Shown: positions 52,798 through 62,118, counted from the first letter of the stretch. The stretch is DNA of 64,000 bases from GCA-016699895 sp964633435 (GCA_964633435.1 CAZWHA010000002.1:1-64000); one strand, 5' to 3'. Numbers and translations: made by a program. The notes: a model not told the origin generated them from the letters alone.

Positions 52798-54549
52798 CTA
52801 GTTGGTTTTGAATAGGAAACGTAAATAATCGCGAATCATGCGTGAGCCGCAGATGATTGGTAAGTAGGCCGAGATTTGACGAGTAACTTCGTCGGCCCAT
52901 TTGGCATCGTTATGCACTGCTGCGGCGGCGAGACGCATATTGGAATACAGTGAGACAACTTCTTCCTGATAAGTTTCGCCGACGACGGTTAATACGGCTG
53001 GCGGATCAATATCAGCCACCCCGCCGTCATTCGTCGAAATCAACAGCGTCATATTGATGATATCCTTCATAAACGAAGTGCCGCACGCCTCGAGGCCGAC
53101 CTCGGGCACATTAATCGAAACATCACTACCAATAGACATGGCATAGGATAAACTTTCATCGTAATCAGTAATGTAATGTACGCGTTCGCGCAGCACTGGA
53201 TCATCAGCAATGGTCTGAAGCATCGCTTGTAGACGATCATAGGTCGAATCACCTGCTCCGACGTTACCAGCCATCATGCCTGCCATGATGTAATGCGCGT
53301 TATTATCGAGCAAGATTGATTTCAGTTCATCAATATCTGCGAATGGCATCCAGGGTCGTTTGTACTCAACGAAACGTCGTTTAAACTCGAACAGTAACGC
53401 ATCATCAGGAATCTGTACGACTTCGCCGTATTGATCCTTGCGGTTTAGCAATTCCTGATTCAATCGTTCACGGCCGAGTCTCTTGACATGTCGGACTTCC
53501 TCGATCGAAACCGCAGAGAGCTGTTCACGGAACTGCCCGCCTGGCATGTTAAATTTGTCGATGATGTTATTTCGCTTGTAAAAGTCCAACATTTCTGGCA
53601 TCACCCAAGTATTTAAATCAATACCGTTGGTGATAGCGCGAAACTCAACTCGTTCCCCAGATAGGTCGCGGTATTCGGCAATTTTGGCATGCAAACGACT
53701 GACACCATTTTTAGCCTCGGCCAGTTCGATAGTGAGATTGCTGAGACGCAACTTGCTATTTCGGAACAGACTACCGATAAAATGTTTTAGGGCTGGTGAG
53801 CCAATGTTTGGAAAGACGAACTGCTCAAACTGTGCATAAGAAAATTCACTCTCGGCGGCCTGCACTAGAGTGTGGTTGGTGTACAGTGTGTGTTTACGAA
53901 CGTAAACGATCGCTTCGTAAAGTCCCATACCATTTCGGCACAATTCATCGAGACGAGCTACAGCCGCAAAAACCGTCGCCGTTTCGTTGAGTTGAATAAC
54001 AGCCGGTTTTAGGCCTAGCATTTTTAGTGCGGCGTAACCACTAAAGCCCAGCGATACCATTTGATATAATCGATGTTCGCTCGAAGGATCGCCGCTATAT
54101 AATTCACCAAAGTTTTTTTCACCCATGGTCAGGAATCTGGTCGAACCGAGGACTTTTTGATAAATATCGAGGACCGAATCGGGCTTACCCGTCACTCTGA
54201 TCGTCGTTTCACCAACTTTTTCAAAACCGAAATCGGTCGGCTGTTTGGCTAGTGAAGTATTGCGCGGCACGAGATCCTTCATCTCCTGGTGACGTTCCTC
54301 GCGGTAGAACGGTGTCAACATAACGAATGGAATATCGAGACTCTCGGCAACACGCCGAGTATCGGCAGCCAAAACGCCCAGTCCACCAGCACCACGAATG
54401 CCGTTGCTCGCATCATAGACCTCCATTGTCGTATAGACATAGGGTCGCTCCGCGCTGATCTTGTGTGTCAAGCTGCCGCGATCAATTGCTGAATAAAATT
54501 CCGCAACATCCTCAATCAGGTTGTTATCTGTTTTTGGTTGCCCACTCAT
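52798..54549 (-). CDS. Short alpha-glucan phosphorylase-like protein (GT35)
   Basis: A 583-residue protein. The PLP-binding neighbourhood is visible near the C-terminus (EACGTSFMKDIINMTLL, matching the phosphorylase EASGTxNMK motif, then STNDGGVADI), and RGAGGLGVLAADTRRVA matches the N-terminal phosphorylase block. Phosphorylases usually have 800 or more residues; glycogen-storage and allosteric segments are missing, as in the short AgpA-type forms. The frame is open to 54585, but ATG 54549 is chosen because TAGAAT ends seven bases before it. Releases glucose-1-phosphate from glucans if active. Confidence 0.85.
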   Translation of the reverse strand: MSGQPKTDNNLIEDVAEFYSAIDRGSLTHKISAERPYVYTTMEVYDASNGIRGAGGLGVLAADTRRVAESLDIPFVMLTPFYREERHQEMKDLVPRNTSLAKQPTDFGFEKVGETTIRVTGKPDSVLDIYQKVLGSTRFLTMGEKNFGELYSGDPSSEHRLYQMVSLGFSGYAALKMLGLKPAVIQLNETATVFAAVARLDELCRNGMGLYEAIVYVRKHTLYTNHTLVQAAESEFSYAQFEQFVFPNIGSPALKHFIGSLFRNSKLRLSNLTIELAEAKNGVSRLHAKIAEYRDLSGERVEFRAITNGIDLNTWVMPEMLDFYKRNNIIDKFNMPGGQFREQLSAVSIEEVRHVKRLGRERLNQELLNRKDQYGEVVQIPDDALLFEFKRRFVEYKRPWMPFADIDELKSILLDNNAHYIMAGMMAGNVGAGDSTYDRLQAMLQTIADDPVLRERVHYITDYDESLSYAMSIGSDVSINVPEVGLEACGTSFMKDIINMTLLISTNDGGVADIDPPAVLTVVGETYQEEVVSLYSNMRLAAAAVHNDAKWADEVTRQISAYLPIICGSRMIRDYLRFLFKTN

Positions 54550-54596
54550 AGTAAATATTCTAACAAATTTTTGAAGTTCGGGCAAACTGCTAACGG

Positions 54597-55040
54597 TTAT
54601 TTTTTGGATTTTTTCAGTTCGTCACGAATTTCTCGTAGCAAGGCTAGCTGAGGATCCTCTTTCTTGGGCGCAGCTTCTTCTTCGTTCTTTTTCTTGCGAT
54701 TGAGACTGTTAATTAGTTTGACAAAGATAAAGATGCTGGCACCGATGATCAGGAAATTGATAATATTCTGCAGGAAATTGCCATAAGTCAGGTTGGCGCT
54801 GCCGACTTTGATTGAGAGTGCCGATAAGTCTAAACCACCCAATAGCAAGCCAATGAGTGGCATGATAATATCATTGACTAGCGACGAAACAATATTCCCG
54901 AATGCACCACCGATAACGACACCGACGGCCAGGTCGACGACGTTCCCGCGCGAGATAAACTCTTTAAACTCCTTGGTTAGATTTCTAACAGCAGCGACTT
55001 CTTTACCGATTGAAACTTTCGCACCTGATTTTTTGGACAT
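54597..55040 (-). CDS. mscL: Large-conductance mechanosensitive channel
   Basis: Osmotic safety valve, 147 residues. TM1 NVVDLAVGVVIGGAFGNIVSS is the most conserved MscL block, TM2 is LQNIINFLIIGASIFIFV, followed by a Lys/Glu-rich cytoplasmic helix. Shine-Dalgarno AGGAAGAG before the ATG. Single gene between the phosphorylase gene and the AT-rich glycan cassette. Confidence 0.96.
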   Translation of the reverse strand: MSKKSGAKVSIGKEVAAVRNLTKEFKEFISRGNVVDLAVGVVIGGAFGNIVSSLVNDIIMPLIGLLLGGLDLSALSIKVGSANLTYGNFLQNIINFLIIGASIFIFVKLINSLNRKKKNEEEAAPKKEDPQLALLREIRDELKKSKK

Positions 55041-55143
55041 GATTCCTCTTCCTAATATGAATTAACTCTCGTTAGTTTATTGTAGCATATTTTTGAATTA
55101 GGTTTCTAATATAATATTAGCATGACGACTTGTCTCCTAGTGT

Positions 55144-55656
55144 TTAGGAAGTATTTTTTGTGTCAAGTGATCTCAAAGCGCTTACAAGTTTATTCTGGAC
55201 ATTCCTGAGAGGTTTTGAAGCATCGATAGTTGCAATGAGAGCAGGATTGTCCTCAAACTGTAAGTTATAGAAATGAGCTGTACGCGTCATAAAATCAAGG
55301 GAAGGTGTCCAACGGCCCGGAAGCTGGCGAGCAATACTAAGCTCTGGTGGAATGCGAAAATATATGTAGGTGAGATCTCTGTTAGTTGCGACTGGTACCG
55401 CAGACTCATCAATTTCTCCGGAGGCAAACTGATAAGCATACCATGACAGCGGTGTACGATCCATGAGACATAGCCCATGCCTACCGGCCGACTGCGCCAA
55501 GCTGTATTTCCGTTTGTCGTGTTCTAAGTAATCTGCTTCTGTAAAGTTAGCTTCTTCCTCCTCTGACACAAGCATTTCTGGCACCATAGGATAACCCATC
55601 CTAGAGATGAGAGTACTCTTTCCTGCTCCCGGCAAACCTTCGAATCCAATGATCAT
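55144..55656 (-). CDS. P-loop kinase-like protein
   Basis: A 170-residue P-loop NTPase with Walker A GLPGAGKST (6-14) and a DRTPLSWYAY motif resembling thymidylate/deoxynucleoside kinases and AAA_33 kinases. No nucleoside-specific residues are clear. The start overlaps the stop of the upstream glycosyltransferase gene (ATGA). Last gene of the minus-strand half of the AT-rich cassette. Substrate unknown; a sugar or nucleotide is plausible. Confidence 0.85.
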   Translation of the reverse strand: MIIGFEGLPGAGKSTLISRMGYPMVPEMLVSEEEEANFTEADYLEHDKRKYSLAQSAGRHGLCLMDRTPLSWYAYQFASGEIDESAVPVATNRDLTYIYFRIPPELSIARQLPGRWTPSLDFMTRTAHFYNLQFEDNPALIATIDASKPLRNVQNKLVSALRSLDTKNTS

Positions 55657-56876
55657 TGCCTACCCTCCCCTTTGATGTATTGTTGTGTACTAATGGGCCT
55701 ATAATTAGCAGTTGAAAGCTCATTGTGCCACGGAAAACGTGACATATCGGGCTGCGTGAGCTTGTTTAATACAGAAGGCATACGATACTCCTCGATGCCT
55801 TTGCGATATATACGAATAAGCTGCGGTAAAGTTTGGGTAATATCAAAGTACTCTGAAAAAAGGTTGTGAGCAGCATTTGAGGCATATTGCCATTCTGTAG
55901 AAGAGGCTATAAGCGCATTTATCTTTTTTGCATACTCGTTTGGCGAATTTGCCACAATTAATGCATCGCTATCCGGAAAACCATGCATTGCAATTGACGA
56001 GCCGATCACTGGCAAACCCATCTCCAAGTAGGTGATAAGTTTTATTTTTAAGCCTGAACCTGCAGACAGGGGTGCAATTCCGAAACTTGCACTGGACAAT
56101 ACCGGCTGAAGATCATCAACTTCACCGAGCAATTTAATGTTTGTCTGCAGGTGAGGCACTGGTAAATCCTTGGAGCCTCTACCGACAATGACAAACTCTA
56201 AAGCCGGGAGCACTGGCGCTATCTTGTTAATGATATCTAAAGCAGCAAGATAATTTGGCTCATACGACATATTGCCGATAAAAACAGCTCTGTTACCATA
56301 ACGTTCGCTATCACCGTGTCTCCTCTGCGACGGAGTAAATGCCACTGGCATTAAAAATGTCTTTGCAGCGAGATCCGCATGAAGTGTCTTTTGAATAGTA
56401 TAAAAATCATGCGATGACATAAATCGGGAACGCATAGAATATTCAATAGCTTGCGCTTGAGTTCTCTCATAGAATTGCCCATCCGCTTTGTTTGAACGGA
56501 GAAATGTTAATTCTAATTCGAGATCGTGATGTTCGGCAATGACTGGCACTCCATGATCTTTTGCGGCCGGTCCGAGAACGCTGGCGATGTAGTACATGTT
56601 GTAATTCTGAACAATTGACAAGTGATGCGAGTTGATAATGTCTCTAACATTAGACTGGCTATAATATTCGTCTGGTGGCAATAGAAGAGTATCGAAGGGT
56701 TCATCTCTCAATTGACTAGCAGTAGCGCGACCACGGTCAGCGTTAACTAGAACAACCTCTATATCACGTTGTTTGGAAAGCGCCCGAGCTAGTTCGTAAA
56801 CATGTACAGAAATACCCTCTTTTGGCGGGATACTAATTCCATCATGAAAAATGCCAATTTTTAGCCTACTGGCCAT
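55653..56876 (-). CDS. GT4-family glycosyltransferase
   Basis: A 407-residue GT-B enzyme. Opening KIGIFHDGISIPPKEGISVHV; donor-binding region with FIGNMSYEPNYLAAL and VGRGSKDLPVP; SASFGIAPLSAGSGLKIKLI is the donor-pocket motif typical of GT4/GT1 enzymes. AT-richer than neighbouring core genes. Overlaps the upstream methyltransferase by 11 bp and the downstream kinase by four, so the three are one operon. Confidence 0.9.
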   Translation of the reverse strand: MASRLKIGIFHDGISIPPKEGISVHVYELARALSKQRDIEVVLVNADRGRATASQLRDEPFDTLLLPPDEYYSQSNVRDIINSHHLSIVQNYNMYYIASVLGPAAKDHGVPVIAEHHDLELELTFLRSNKADGQFYERTQAQAIEYSMRSRFMSSHDFYTIQKTLHADLAAKTFLMPVAFTPSQRRHGDSERYGNRAVFIGNMSYEPNYLAALDIINKIAPVLPALEFVIVGRGSKDLPVPHLQTNIKLLGEVDDLQPVLSSASFGIAPLSAGSGLKIKLITYLEMGLPVIGSSIAMHGFPDSDALIVANSPNEYAKKINALIASSTEWQYASNAAHNLFSEYFDITQTLPQLIRIYRKGIEEYRMPSVLNKLTQPDMSRFPWHNELSTANYRPISTQQYIKGEGRQ

Positions 56877-57663
56877 CTCTGCCCTCGGTTCGCTTTATTG
56901 TTACAAGTGAATGTGATTGAGTAAGCCTCCCCGAGGGAGCATGCTGCTTAATCACATCGACAATAGCTTTTTTTGATGAGGTGTAGCGTTTCAGCACTTT
57001 ACTCATCCCAGCCGTTGCAGTAAATGCAACCGCATAATAGAGCTCCTCGGGGGAATCCGTGACTATTTCTGAAGTAATCAATCGAGCAGTTGTTTCTCCG
57101 AGTGCATCGCAATCGTTTCGAAGTCGCATCGGATACTTATTCCTTATAATCTGATGAATTTTTTTATCTGTGGGCTGTGGAGGAAGAATTGTTTCAATCT
57201 CGGTGATCATTCTTGTCCATCTATCGATGCCTCCAAATGAAACTACTATCAACGAACTGCCTACGCCAGCAGTACGAGAAAAAGCACGCTGTAAAAATTT
57301 TCTCCGCTTACGACGATCAAGCGGGGTTGAATATATACTTAATACGTTATCGTAGCGATTGCTTCCAAGTGCACTATCTACCTCAGGATATATCCCCGAT
57401 ATCGTCGATATACCCCCCCCCGTGGCTTCTAGGGCATCGCAAAATGTATTGTTTGCCTCAACCGCCGTATAGGTGCTCGGACTAAATTTACTAAGAATCT
57501 GCCTAGTCATCGTCCCATCACCTGCTCCAATGTCAAGAATATTTGCCCCGATCTGCACAATTCCACTCAACGCCGAGGCTATTACTTCCTTTTCATTCGT
57601 TGAGGCAAGAAAAGCCTTGAACGACTTGTCATAATCAATATCTCTGGTGGTGTAATTCGACAT
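56866..57663 (-). CDS. SAM-dependent methyltransferase with internal G9 tract
   Basis: A 265-residue class I methyltransferase with motif I ILDIGAGDGTMTR near 42-54 and the acidic motif II residue in VEANNTF; SSLIVVSFGG is motif post II. The nine G (57413-57421 on the complement) encode Thr-Gly-Gly-Gly at codons 81-84, so slippage would shut the gene off; as sequenced the frame is open. A TATTTT -10 ends six bases before the ATG. First gene of the three-gene minus operon. Confidence 0.87.
   Translation of the reverse strand: MSNYTTRDIDYDKSFKAFLASTNEKEVIASALSGIVQIGANILDIGAGDGTMTRQILSKFSPSTYTAVEANNTFCDALEATGGGISTISGIYPEVDSALGSNRYDNVLSIYSTPLDRRKRRKFLQRAFSRTAGVGSSLIVVSFGGIDRWTRMITEIETILPPQPTDKKIHQIIRNKYPMRLRNDCDALGETTARLITSEIVTDSPEELYYAVAFTATAGMSKVLKRYTSSKKAIVDVIKQHAPSGRLTQSHSLVTIKRTEGRDGQ
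57413..57421 (-). repeat. Homopolymer tract (G9 in coding sense) in methyltransferase gene
   Basis: Nine C on the plus strand, in frame at codons 81-84. Confidence 0.95.
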
Positions 57664-57686
57664 ATAACTAAAATACTTAAAAACGA

Positions 57687-57715
57687 TTGTAAATTATTTT
57701 ATAATATGCTATAAT
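57687..57715 (+). promoter_or_regulatory. Promoter of the plus-strand half of the glycan cassette
   Basis: TTGTAA (57687-57692), 17-nt spacer, extended -10 TGcTATAAT (TATAAT at 57710-57715), about 48 nt before ATG 57770. It is back to back with the methyltransferase promoter in a very AT-rich gap. Confidence 0.65.
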
Positions 57716-57769
57716 ACAACAATACAAAATATTTATCAAGTGTAATATTAAAGTAGGATTGGATGTAAG

Positions 57770-58720
57770 ATGAGTAGAACCGAACAAGTATCAGCATTCG
57801 TATTCCGGCCCTCGGAGGGTTTTGACGCGGCTGAGTATTTAGCTCTCAGACGAGTGCCGGAAAGAGGTGGTTTTTGGCAAGGTGTCACCGGAGGGTTGGA
57901 TGATATTGATCATGCTGGAACAATAAATACTGTTAACCAAAAGGGGACACGTCATGCCGCTGGCGCCATTCGGGAAGTAGGCGAAGAGATCGGTTTAGAT
58001 GTCGTTAGAGTACATGAAACAGGTTATAACTTTTCTTTTACTGATCCCAATGATGGGATGCTCGTCGAGCATGTCGTAGCAGTTGAGGTAGAACCAGGGT
58101 CTAATCCTACCCTAAGTGACGAGCATGACGGTGCATTTTGGGTAAATAACCCAGATATGCGTTCTCTAGTGGGAGCCAAGTGGCCAGAAAATGTCGTTGG
58201 TTTTGACAGAGCCCACGCTGAAGTTGCAAAGAAGTATCCTGGGATGCCTACATCAACGTTTGGAATCAACGGCTGGTCGCTTGTTATTGAAAAACCTGAT
58301 GCCATAGAGCTAGGCATCCAAAACGAGATCAGGCGAAAACTCCGAGCCGTAGGGCTACGCACGATACTTTCCATAGAAGGCGTGCAGCTTAGTCCTGAAA
58401 TGGTAGATGGCATCTGGATACCGCCAAAAATTCGAGACCCATGGTATCACGCAACAATAGATTACATGATGCGCACTCCTGTAAATGTTCAGCTTATGCA
58501 TGGCAATAATGCAACCGAAAAAGTACTGGGCCTCAAACAGAAGCTTCGCAGAAAATATGATAAAAACTACCGCGACGATGATACTGCGCCTGTCGAGAAG
58601 CGAGTCGAATCACTTTTGCACGGAAGTGATCGCATGGAAGAACTAGCGCGACAAGCCCTTCTATTTTTTCAGCAGCAAACAATTTATGAGGCAGTTCAAA
58701 ATGAAGCGCAAAGCAACTAG
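57770..58720 (+). CDS. Nudix hydrolase fused to nucleoside-diphosphate-kinase-like domain
   Basis: A 316-residue two-domain protein. Residues 1-150 form a Nudix domain with the box half REVGEEIGL (68-76). Residues 166-305 resemble NDP kinase: WSLVIEKPDAIELGIQNEI (family: IKPDGVQRGLVGEI), PVNVQLMHGNNATEKV (GPVVAMVWEGENAV) and SLLHGSDRMEELARQALLFF, which holds the phospho-histidine position (His284) in the family motif HGSDS. The fusion suggests control of nucleotide or nucleotide-sugar pools for the cassette; this is inference. First gene of the plus-strand operon. Confidence 0.8.
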   Translation: MSRTEQVSAFVFRPSEGFDAAEYLALRRVPERGGFWQGVTGGLDDIDHAGTINTVNQKGTRHAAGAIREVGEEIGLDVVRVHETGYNFSFTDPNDGMLVEHVVAVEVEPGSNPTLSDEHDGAFWVNNPDMRSLVGAKWPENVVGFDRAHAEVAKKYPGMPTSTFGINGWSLVIEKPDAIELGIQNEIRRKLRAVGLRTILSIEGVQLSPEMVDGIWIPPKIRDPWYHATIDYMMRTPVNVQLMHGNNATEKVLGLKQKLRRKYDKNYRDDDTAPVEKRVESLLHGSDRMEELARQALLFFQQQTIYEAVQNEAQSN

Positions 58721-59606
58721 AATACTCGTTATTGGAGGCGCTGGTTATGTGGGAACGGCCTTGTGTGCACGGCTTGTCGAGCGTGGTGATGTCGTTGGGG
58801 TATATGATAATGTGCAGTCGGAAAATAGTATCAATGCGCGAGATGGCGTAAAGGTATATAGGGCTGATATTCGTGAATTCGAACAACTCAGAGAAACAAT
58901 AAAGCATTTTCAGCCCGAAAAAATAATCCTTCTTGCTGCTCTTCATTTTATTCCATATTGTGTTGAACATCCCGAAGAAACGTTTGCTGTCAATGTCCTC
59001 GGTTTACAAAATGTACTCGATGCCGTGCGGGAAACTAATCCAAATATAGATCTAGTGTTTTCTTCCTCTGCGGCAGTGTATAAGGATAGCGATCATGCTC
59101 TGGCTGAAACATCAGATATCGAATCTATCGATATATATGGTATGACGAAAGTGCTTGGAGAGCGACTCATCAGGGCCCAGAGTAAAAAATATAAGATCGT
59201 ACGACTATTTAATGTATATGGTGCTCACGATCCCCACCCTCATGTTATTCCTCGCATCTATGCCGAGCTCAAGAGCAATACACCACAGCTTGAAATTGGT
59301 GACACTACCCCAGAGCGAGACTTTATTCACGTCAGTGAAGTCGCAAGTGGCATTATAGCTGTCATGGACTTAGGAAAGAATAAGAATATTTACAACATAG
59401 GCACGGGTCATGCCATCTCAGTCAAACAAGTGCTAAATGAGTTAATGCGTCAGTGCAACCATACACCTGTTCTCAAAGAGCGGGTACAGGCCTATAATAG
59501 AAAAACTGATCGTATGGTATTAAAGGCAGACATATCAAAAATTACTGCTCATACCGGCTGGCGGCCAAGCATCTTTTTTAAGGACGGTATTCGCACATTG
59601 AGGTAG
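58701..59606 (+). CDS. NAD-dependent epimerase/dehydratase (nucleotide-sugar)
   Basis: A 301-residue extended SDR of the GalE type. GGAGYVGTALC is the dinucleotide-binding motif, SSSAAVY with the YGMTK pair gives the catalytic Ser-Tyr-Lys set, and NVYGAHDPHPHVIPR is typical of sugar epimerases. An ATG at 58686 is in frame, but 58701 has GAGG nine bases upstream. Overlaps the Nudix-NDPK gene by 20 bp. Likely makes a UDP- or dTDP-linked sugar for the local glycosyltransferase. Confidence 0.9.
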   Translation: MKRKATRILVIGGAGYVGTALCARLVERGDVVGVYDNVQSENSINARDGVKVYRADIREFEQLRETIKHFQPEKIILLAALHFIPYCVEHPEETFAVNVLGLQNVLDAVRETNPNIDLVFSSSAAVYKDSDHALAETSDIESIDIYGMTKVLGERLIRAQSKKYKIVRLFNVYGAHDPHPHVIPRIYAELKSNTPQLEIGDTTPERDFIHVSEVASGIIAVMDLGKNKNIYNIGTGHAISVKQVLNELMRQCNHTPVLKERVQAYNRKTDRMVLKADISKITAHTGWRPSIFFKDGIRTLR

Positions 59607-59607
59607 T

Positions 59608-60342
59608 ATGATGTCAGTCATAAGGAAATTCGCGGTATTTGATGTCGATGGGACCTTCTTTCGCTCAGGACTGTATCGGGAGCTAGTGTCTGAGCTGATA
59701 AAGCTAGGTGCATTTTCCGACGAAGAAGCGAAAATCATTCAAGATATCGAGGTGAAATGGCGTCAAAATAGGTCACAGGAATCGTTTTACCAACTAGACA
59801 ACATGATAATTGAGGTATTCGAATCTCATTTAAAACATCTTAGTCTATCGCAGTATAACAAGGCAGTGAAAGCGGTTATTAATAGCCACCGCAACAATGT
59901 TTTTTTATTTACCTCCCGTCTTGCGAAAAAGCTAAAGTCTGATAATTATACTCTTATTGCAATTTCAGGGTCACAACATGAACTGGTCGAAGGATTTATG
60001 AAGCAATATGGATTTGATGTTTGCGCAGGATTATTGCATGAACGCCGAGGAAATACATTTACTGGCCAAAGTACACGAGTATACGACAACAAACATACAA
60101 TTCTCGAAAGAATTATCCGGGAAAATAACTTAACTCTTGAAGATAGCATTGCGATCGGTGATACTGCGGGTGATATTAAGATGATGAAATTAGTAAAGCG
60201 GGCAATAGCTTTTAATCCAGATCAGACCCTGTTGGTACACGCCAAGGAAAATCGTTGGGACATTATTGTAGAGCGTAAGGGAAACATATATCCCATAGCT
60301 ATTAATGATGATAACGGAGATATCGTTAGTGTCCTTGCCTAA
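59608..60342 (+). CDS. HAD-superfamily phosphatase (SerB-like)
   Basis: A 244-residue HAD hydrolase: motif I FDVDGTFF (DxDGT), motif II ISGS near 112, Lys in the NKHTILER region, motif IV GDTAGDIKMM. SerB-type cap between motifs I and II is helical. One base separates its ATG from the epimerase stop, with GAGG upstream. Probably dephosphorylates a sugar phosphate or phosphoserine; substrate unknown. Confidence 0.88.
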   Translation: MMSVIRKFAVFDVDGTFFRSGLYRELVSELIKLGAFSDEEAKIIQDIEVKWRQNRSQESFYQLDNMIIEVFESHLKHLSLSQYNKAVKAVINSHRNNVFLFTSRLAKKLKSDNYTLIAISGSQHELVEGFMKQYGFDVCAGLLHERRGNTFTGQSTRVYDNKHTILERIIRENNLTLEDSIAIGDTAGDIKMMKLVKRAIAFNPDQTLLVHAKENRWDIIVERKGNIYPIAINDDNGDIVSVLA

Positions 60343-61075
60343 ACATACACTACCAACAAATGAAGCAGTACGCAAATCTCGCCTCGAACTTGCCGATGCT
60401 ATTCGTGAAACTTACGCAAAGAAGCTCGGTGCTAAAGCAACTGTGATAGGATCGCTCACTAAGGGCAATTGGGATGCCTTTAGCGACGTGGATATTTGGA
60501 TATCTATTCCTGACGATGCTATGGATGAAGCAGTTCGAACACGTGCCGATTCTTTTTCGACCGTCGGTGATAATCTTATCAGATGGGAACGTCCCTCGTT
60601 CGCTCCGCTCAATGGACTTCATAGTATTGTACTTTACGATTCCCCGGAGGTCGCTCCTATAGAGGTAGACTATTACCTAGCTCCGGAATCAATGAATGAT
60701 TATTACGCGGGATTTATTAGCTCCAAACGAAGCCGAACAGAAGACTATACGTGGGCAAGCGGCGAAGACGACATGTCACCGTCGGCTCGAATTGATTATG
60801 GTATATTGGTGACGCTATGGGCGGGAAAGTATTGGTATCGCAAGCAGAATCCTCAACATCAACTTGAGTGGGCTCGGGGCCGATTTAATACTATTGCCGA
60901 CGAAATTGGACTTGAGAAAGATGTCGAACAACATGGTAACTTAACCGATTTATTAGCAATCGCAAACTCTTATCAACGCTATGCCCTCAAAACCCTCGAT
61001 ACACAACGTGTTCGTGCATGTAAAAAAATCATCGATACGCTTCATCTCATAGATAGTTGCCAAGGTTACGAGTAG
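60329..61075 (+). CDS. Pol-beta-superfamily nucleotidyltransferase
   Basis: A 248-residue protein with the nucleotidyltransferase signature GSLTKGNWDAFSDVDIW (GS-x10-DxD) near 35-51 and a third acidic position in PIEVDYYLAPE. The C-terminal half is helical, as in aminoglycoside- and lincosamide-type transferases. Start GTG 60329 is nine bases after GGAG; an earlier ATG (60305) overlaps the upstream gene further. Target unknown: small-molecule (antibiotic-like) or sugar. Confidence 0.82.
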   Translation: MSLPKHTLPTNEAVRKSRLELADAIRETYAKKLGAKATVIGSLTKGNWDAFSDVDIWISIPDDAMDEAVRTRADSFSTVGDNLIRWERPSFAPLNGLHSIVLYDSPEVAPIEVDYYLAPESMNDYYAGFISSKRSRTEDYTWASGEDDMSPSARIDYGILVTLWAGKYWYRKQNPQHQLEWARGRFNTIADEIGLEKDVEQHGNLTDLLAIANSYQRYALKTLDTQRVRACKKIIDTLHLIDSCQGYE

Positions 61076-61240
61076 TCTAATGTAATCAAATCTCCTTTTG
61101 GCGACAATATAGCTTAGCGCCCAATTAGTAGAGTAATCTGTGGATCGGTGTGACCAAATCAACGTTTTGAAAGATTTCCTGTCATACCAATTTCTATAGC
61201 AGACTATGATCGATGGGCATTTAAGTGCTATAATCCTTTT

Positions 61241-61954
61241 ATGCAAACAATTACTCACGATGAACAAAAAGAGCGATGGGATATGGAGCACGCAAAGCCC
61301 ACAGTTCTATTGCAAATGGATTCAGCTGGTGTATCGAGCGGGGTTGGTAAGTTCTTGGACTGGTTAGCACAAAACAGCCGCGTAGATTTAAAGAGTTTTT
61401 GTGGTTTGGAAGTGTGCTGTGGAAAAGGCCGTAATGTTATAGGTCTTGCCAAAAAAGGATTAGCTGTCACAGGTTTAGACTATTCCGCTACCGCAATCAA
61501 AGAAGCTAGACGACGAGCCAAGCTGGCGGGTGTTACCGGTAAGGCTAATTTCATGATTCATGATGTTACAAAACCGTTTAAGATTCAGGCTAACAGCTTA
61601 GATTTTGCAGTTGATTGTTTTGGTTCAACTGATATAGAAAGTAGCGAGAATCGAAAGGTTGCCTTGAGTAATCTAATTCACGTATTAAAGCCGGGCGGCT
61701 ATCTGATGGTTTATTTGTTATCAACAGACGATGAGTTTCATAAGGAAATGATTACGAAGCATCCGGGGCCAGATTCAGGTAGCTTTATTCACCCGGTTAA
61801 TGGTAAATACGAAAAGGCGTTTACAGAGACCGAGGTACAGGAATTTTACCATGACTTGGAGCTTGTAGTGTTGGAGCGTACGCCAAAAACAGCGACCTTT
61901 TTTGGTAAAAATTATCACTGCAATCATATATGGGCAATCTTTAGAAAGAGATAA
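61241..61954 (+). CDS. SAM-dependent methyltransferase
   Basis: A 237-residue class I methyltransferase: motif I GLEVCCGKGRNVIGLA near 54-69, GLDYSATAIKEARRRA (motif post I) and DFAVDCFGSTD (motif IV). TehB/ubiquinone-methyltransferase-like outline; small-molecule target likely. TATAAT ends six bases before the ATG, a clean leaderless promoter. The 165-bp gap upstream (61076-61240) holds nothing else I recognise. Confidence 0.92.
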   Translation: MQTITHDEQKERWDMEHAKPTVLLQMDSAGVSSGVGKFLDWLAQNSRVDLKSFCGLEVCCGKGRNVIGLAKKGLAVTGLDYSATAIKEARRRAKLAGVTGKANFMIHDVTKPFKIQANSLDFAVDCFGSTDIESSENRKVALSNLIHVLKPGGYLMVYLLSTDDEFHKEMITKHPGPDSGSFIHPVNGKYEKAFTETEVQEFYHDLELVVLERTPKTATFFGKNYHCNHIWAIFRKR

Positions 61955-62004
61955 CTTCTCAGAATTTTGCAGGTGTGTTATTAGTAAATTGGCATGAAGT
62001 TTGG

Positions 62005-62010
62005 TATAAT
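62005..62010 (+). promoter_or_regulatory. Extended -10 box of tRNA-Gln
   Basis: TGgTATAAT ending 33 bases before the tRNA; a small GCGT/ACGC hairpin lies in the leader (62018-62033). Confidence 0.65.
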
Positions 62011-62043
62011 TTTGTCGCGTATTAGATTACGCAACGTATATTT

Positions 62044-62118
62044 TGGGGCGTGGCCAAGTGGTAAGGCACCAGGTTTTGGTCCTGGCATTCGGGGGTTCGA
62101 ATCCCTCCGCCCCAGCCA
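62044..62118 (+). tRNA. tRNA-Gln (anticodon TTG)
   Basis: Complete cloverleaf: acceptor TGGGGCG with CGCCCCA, anticodon stem CCAGG/CCTGG with loop TTTTGGT giving TTG, T-loop GTTCGAAT, discriminator G and an encoded CCA. No terminator follows; the transcript probably continues into pyrD. Confidence 0.97.
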
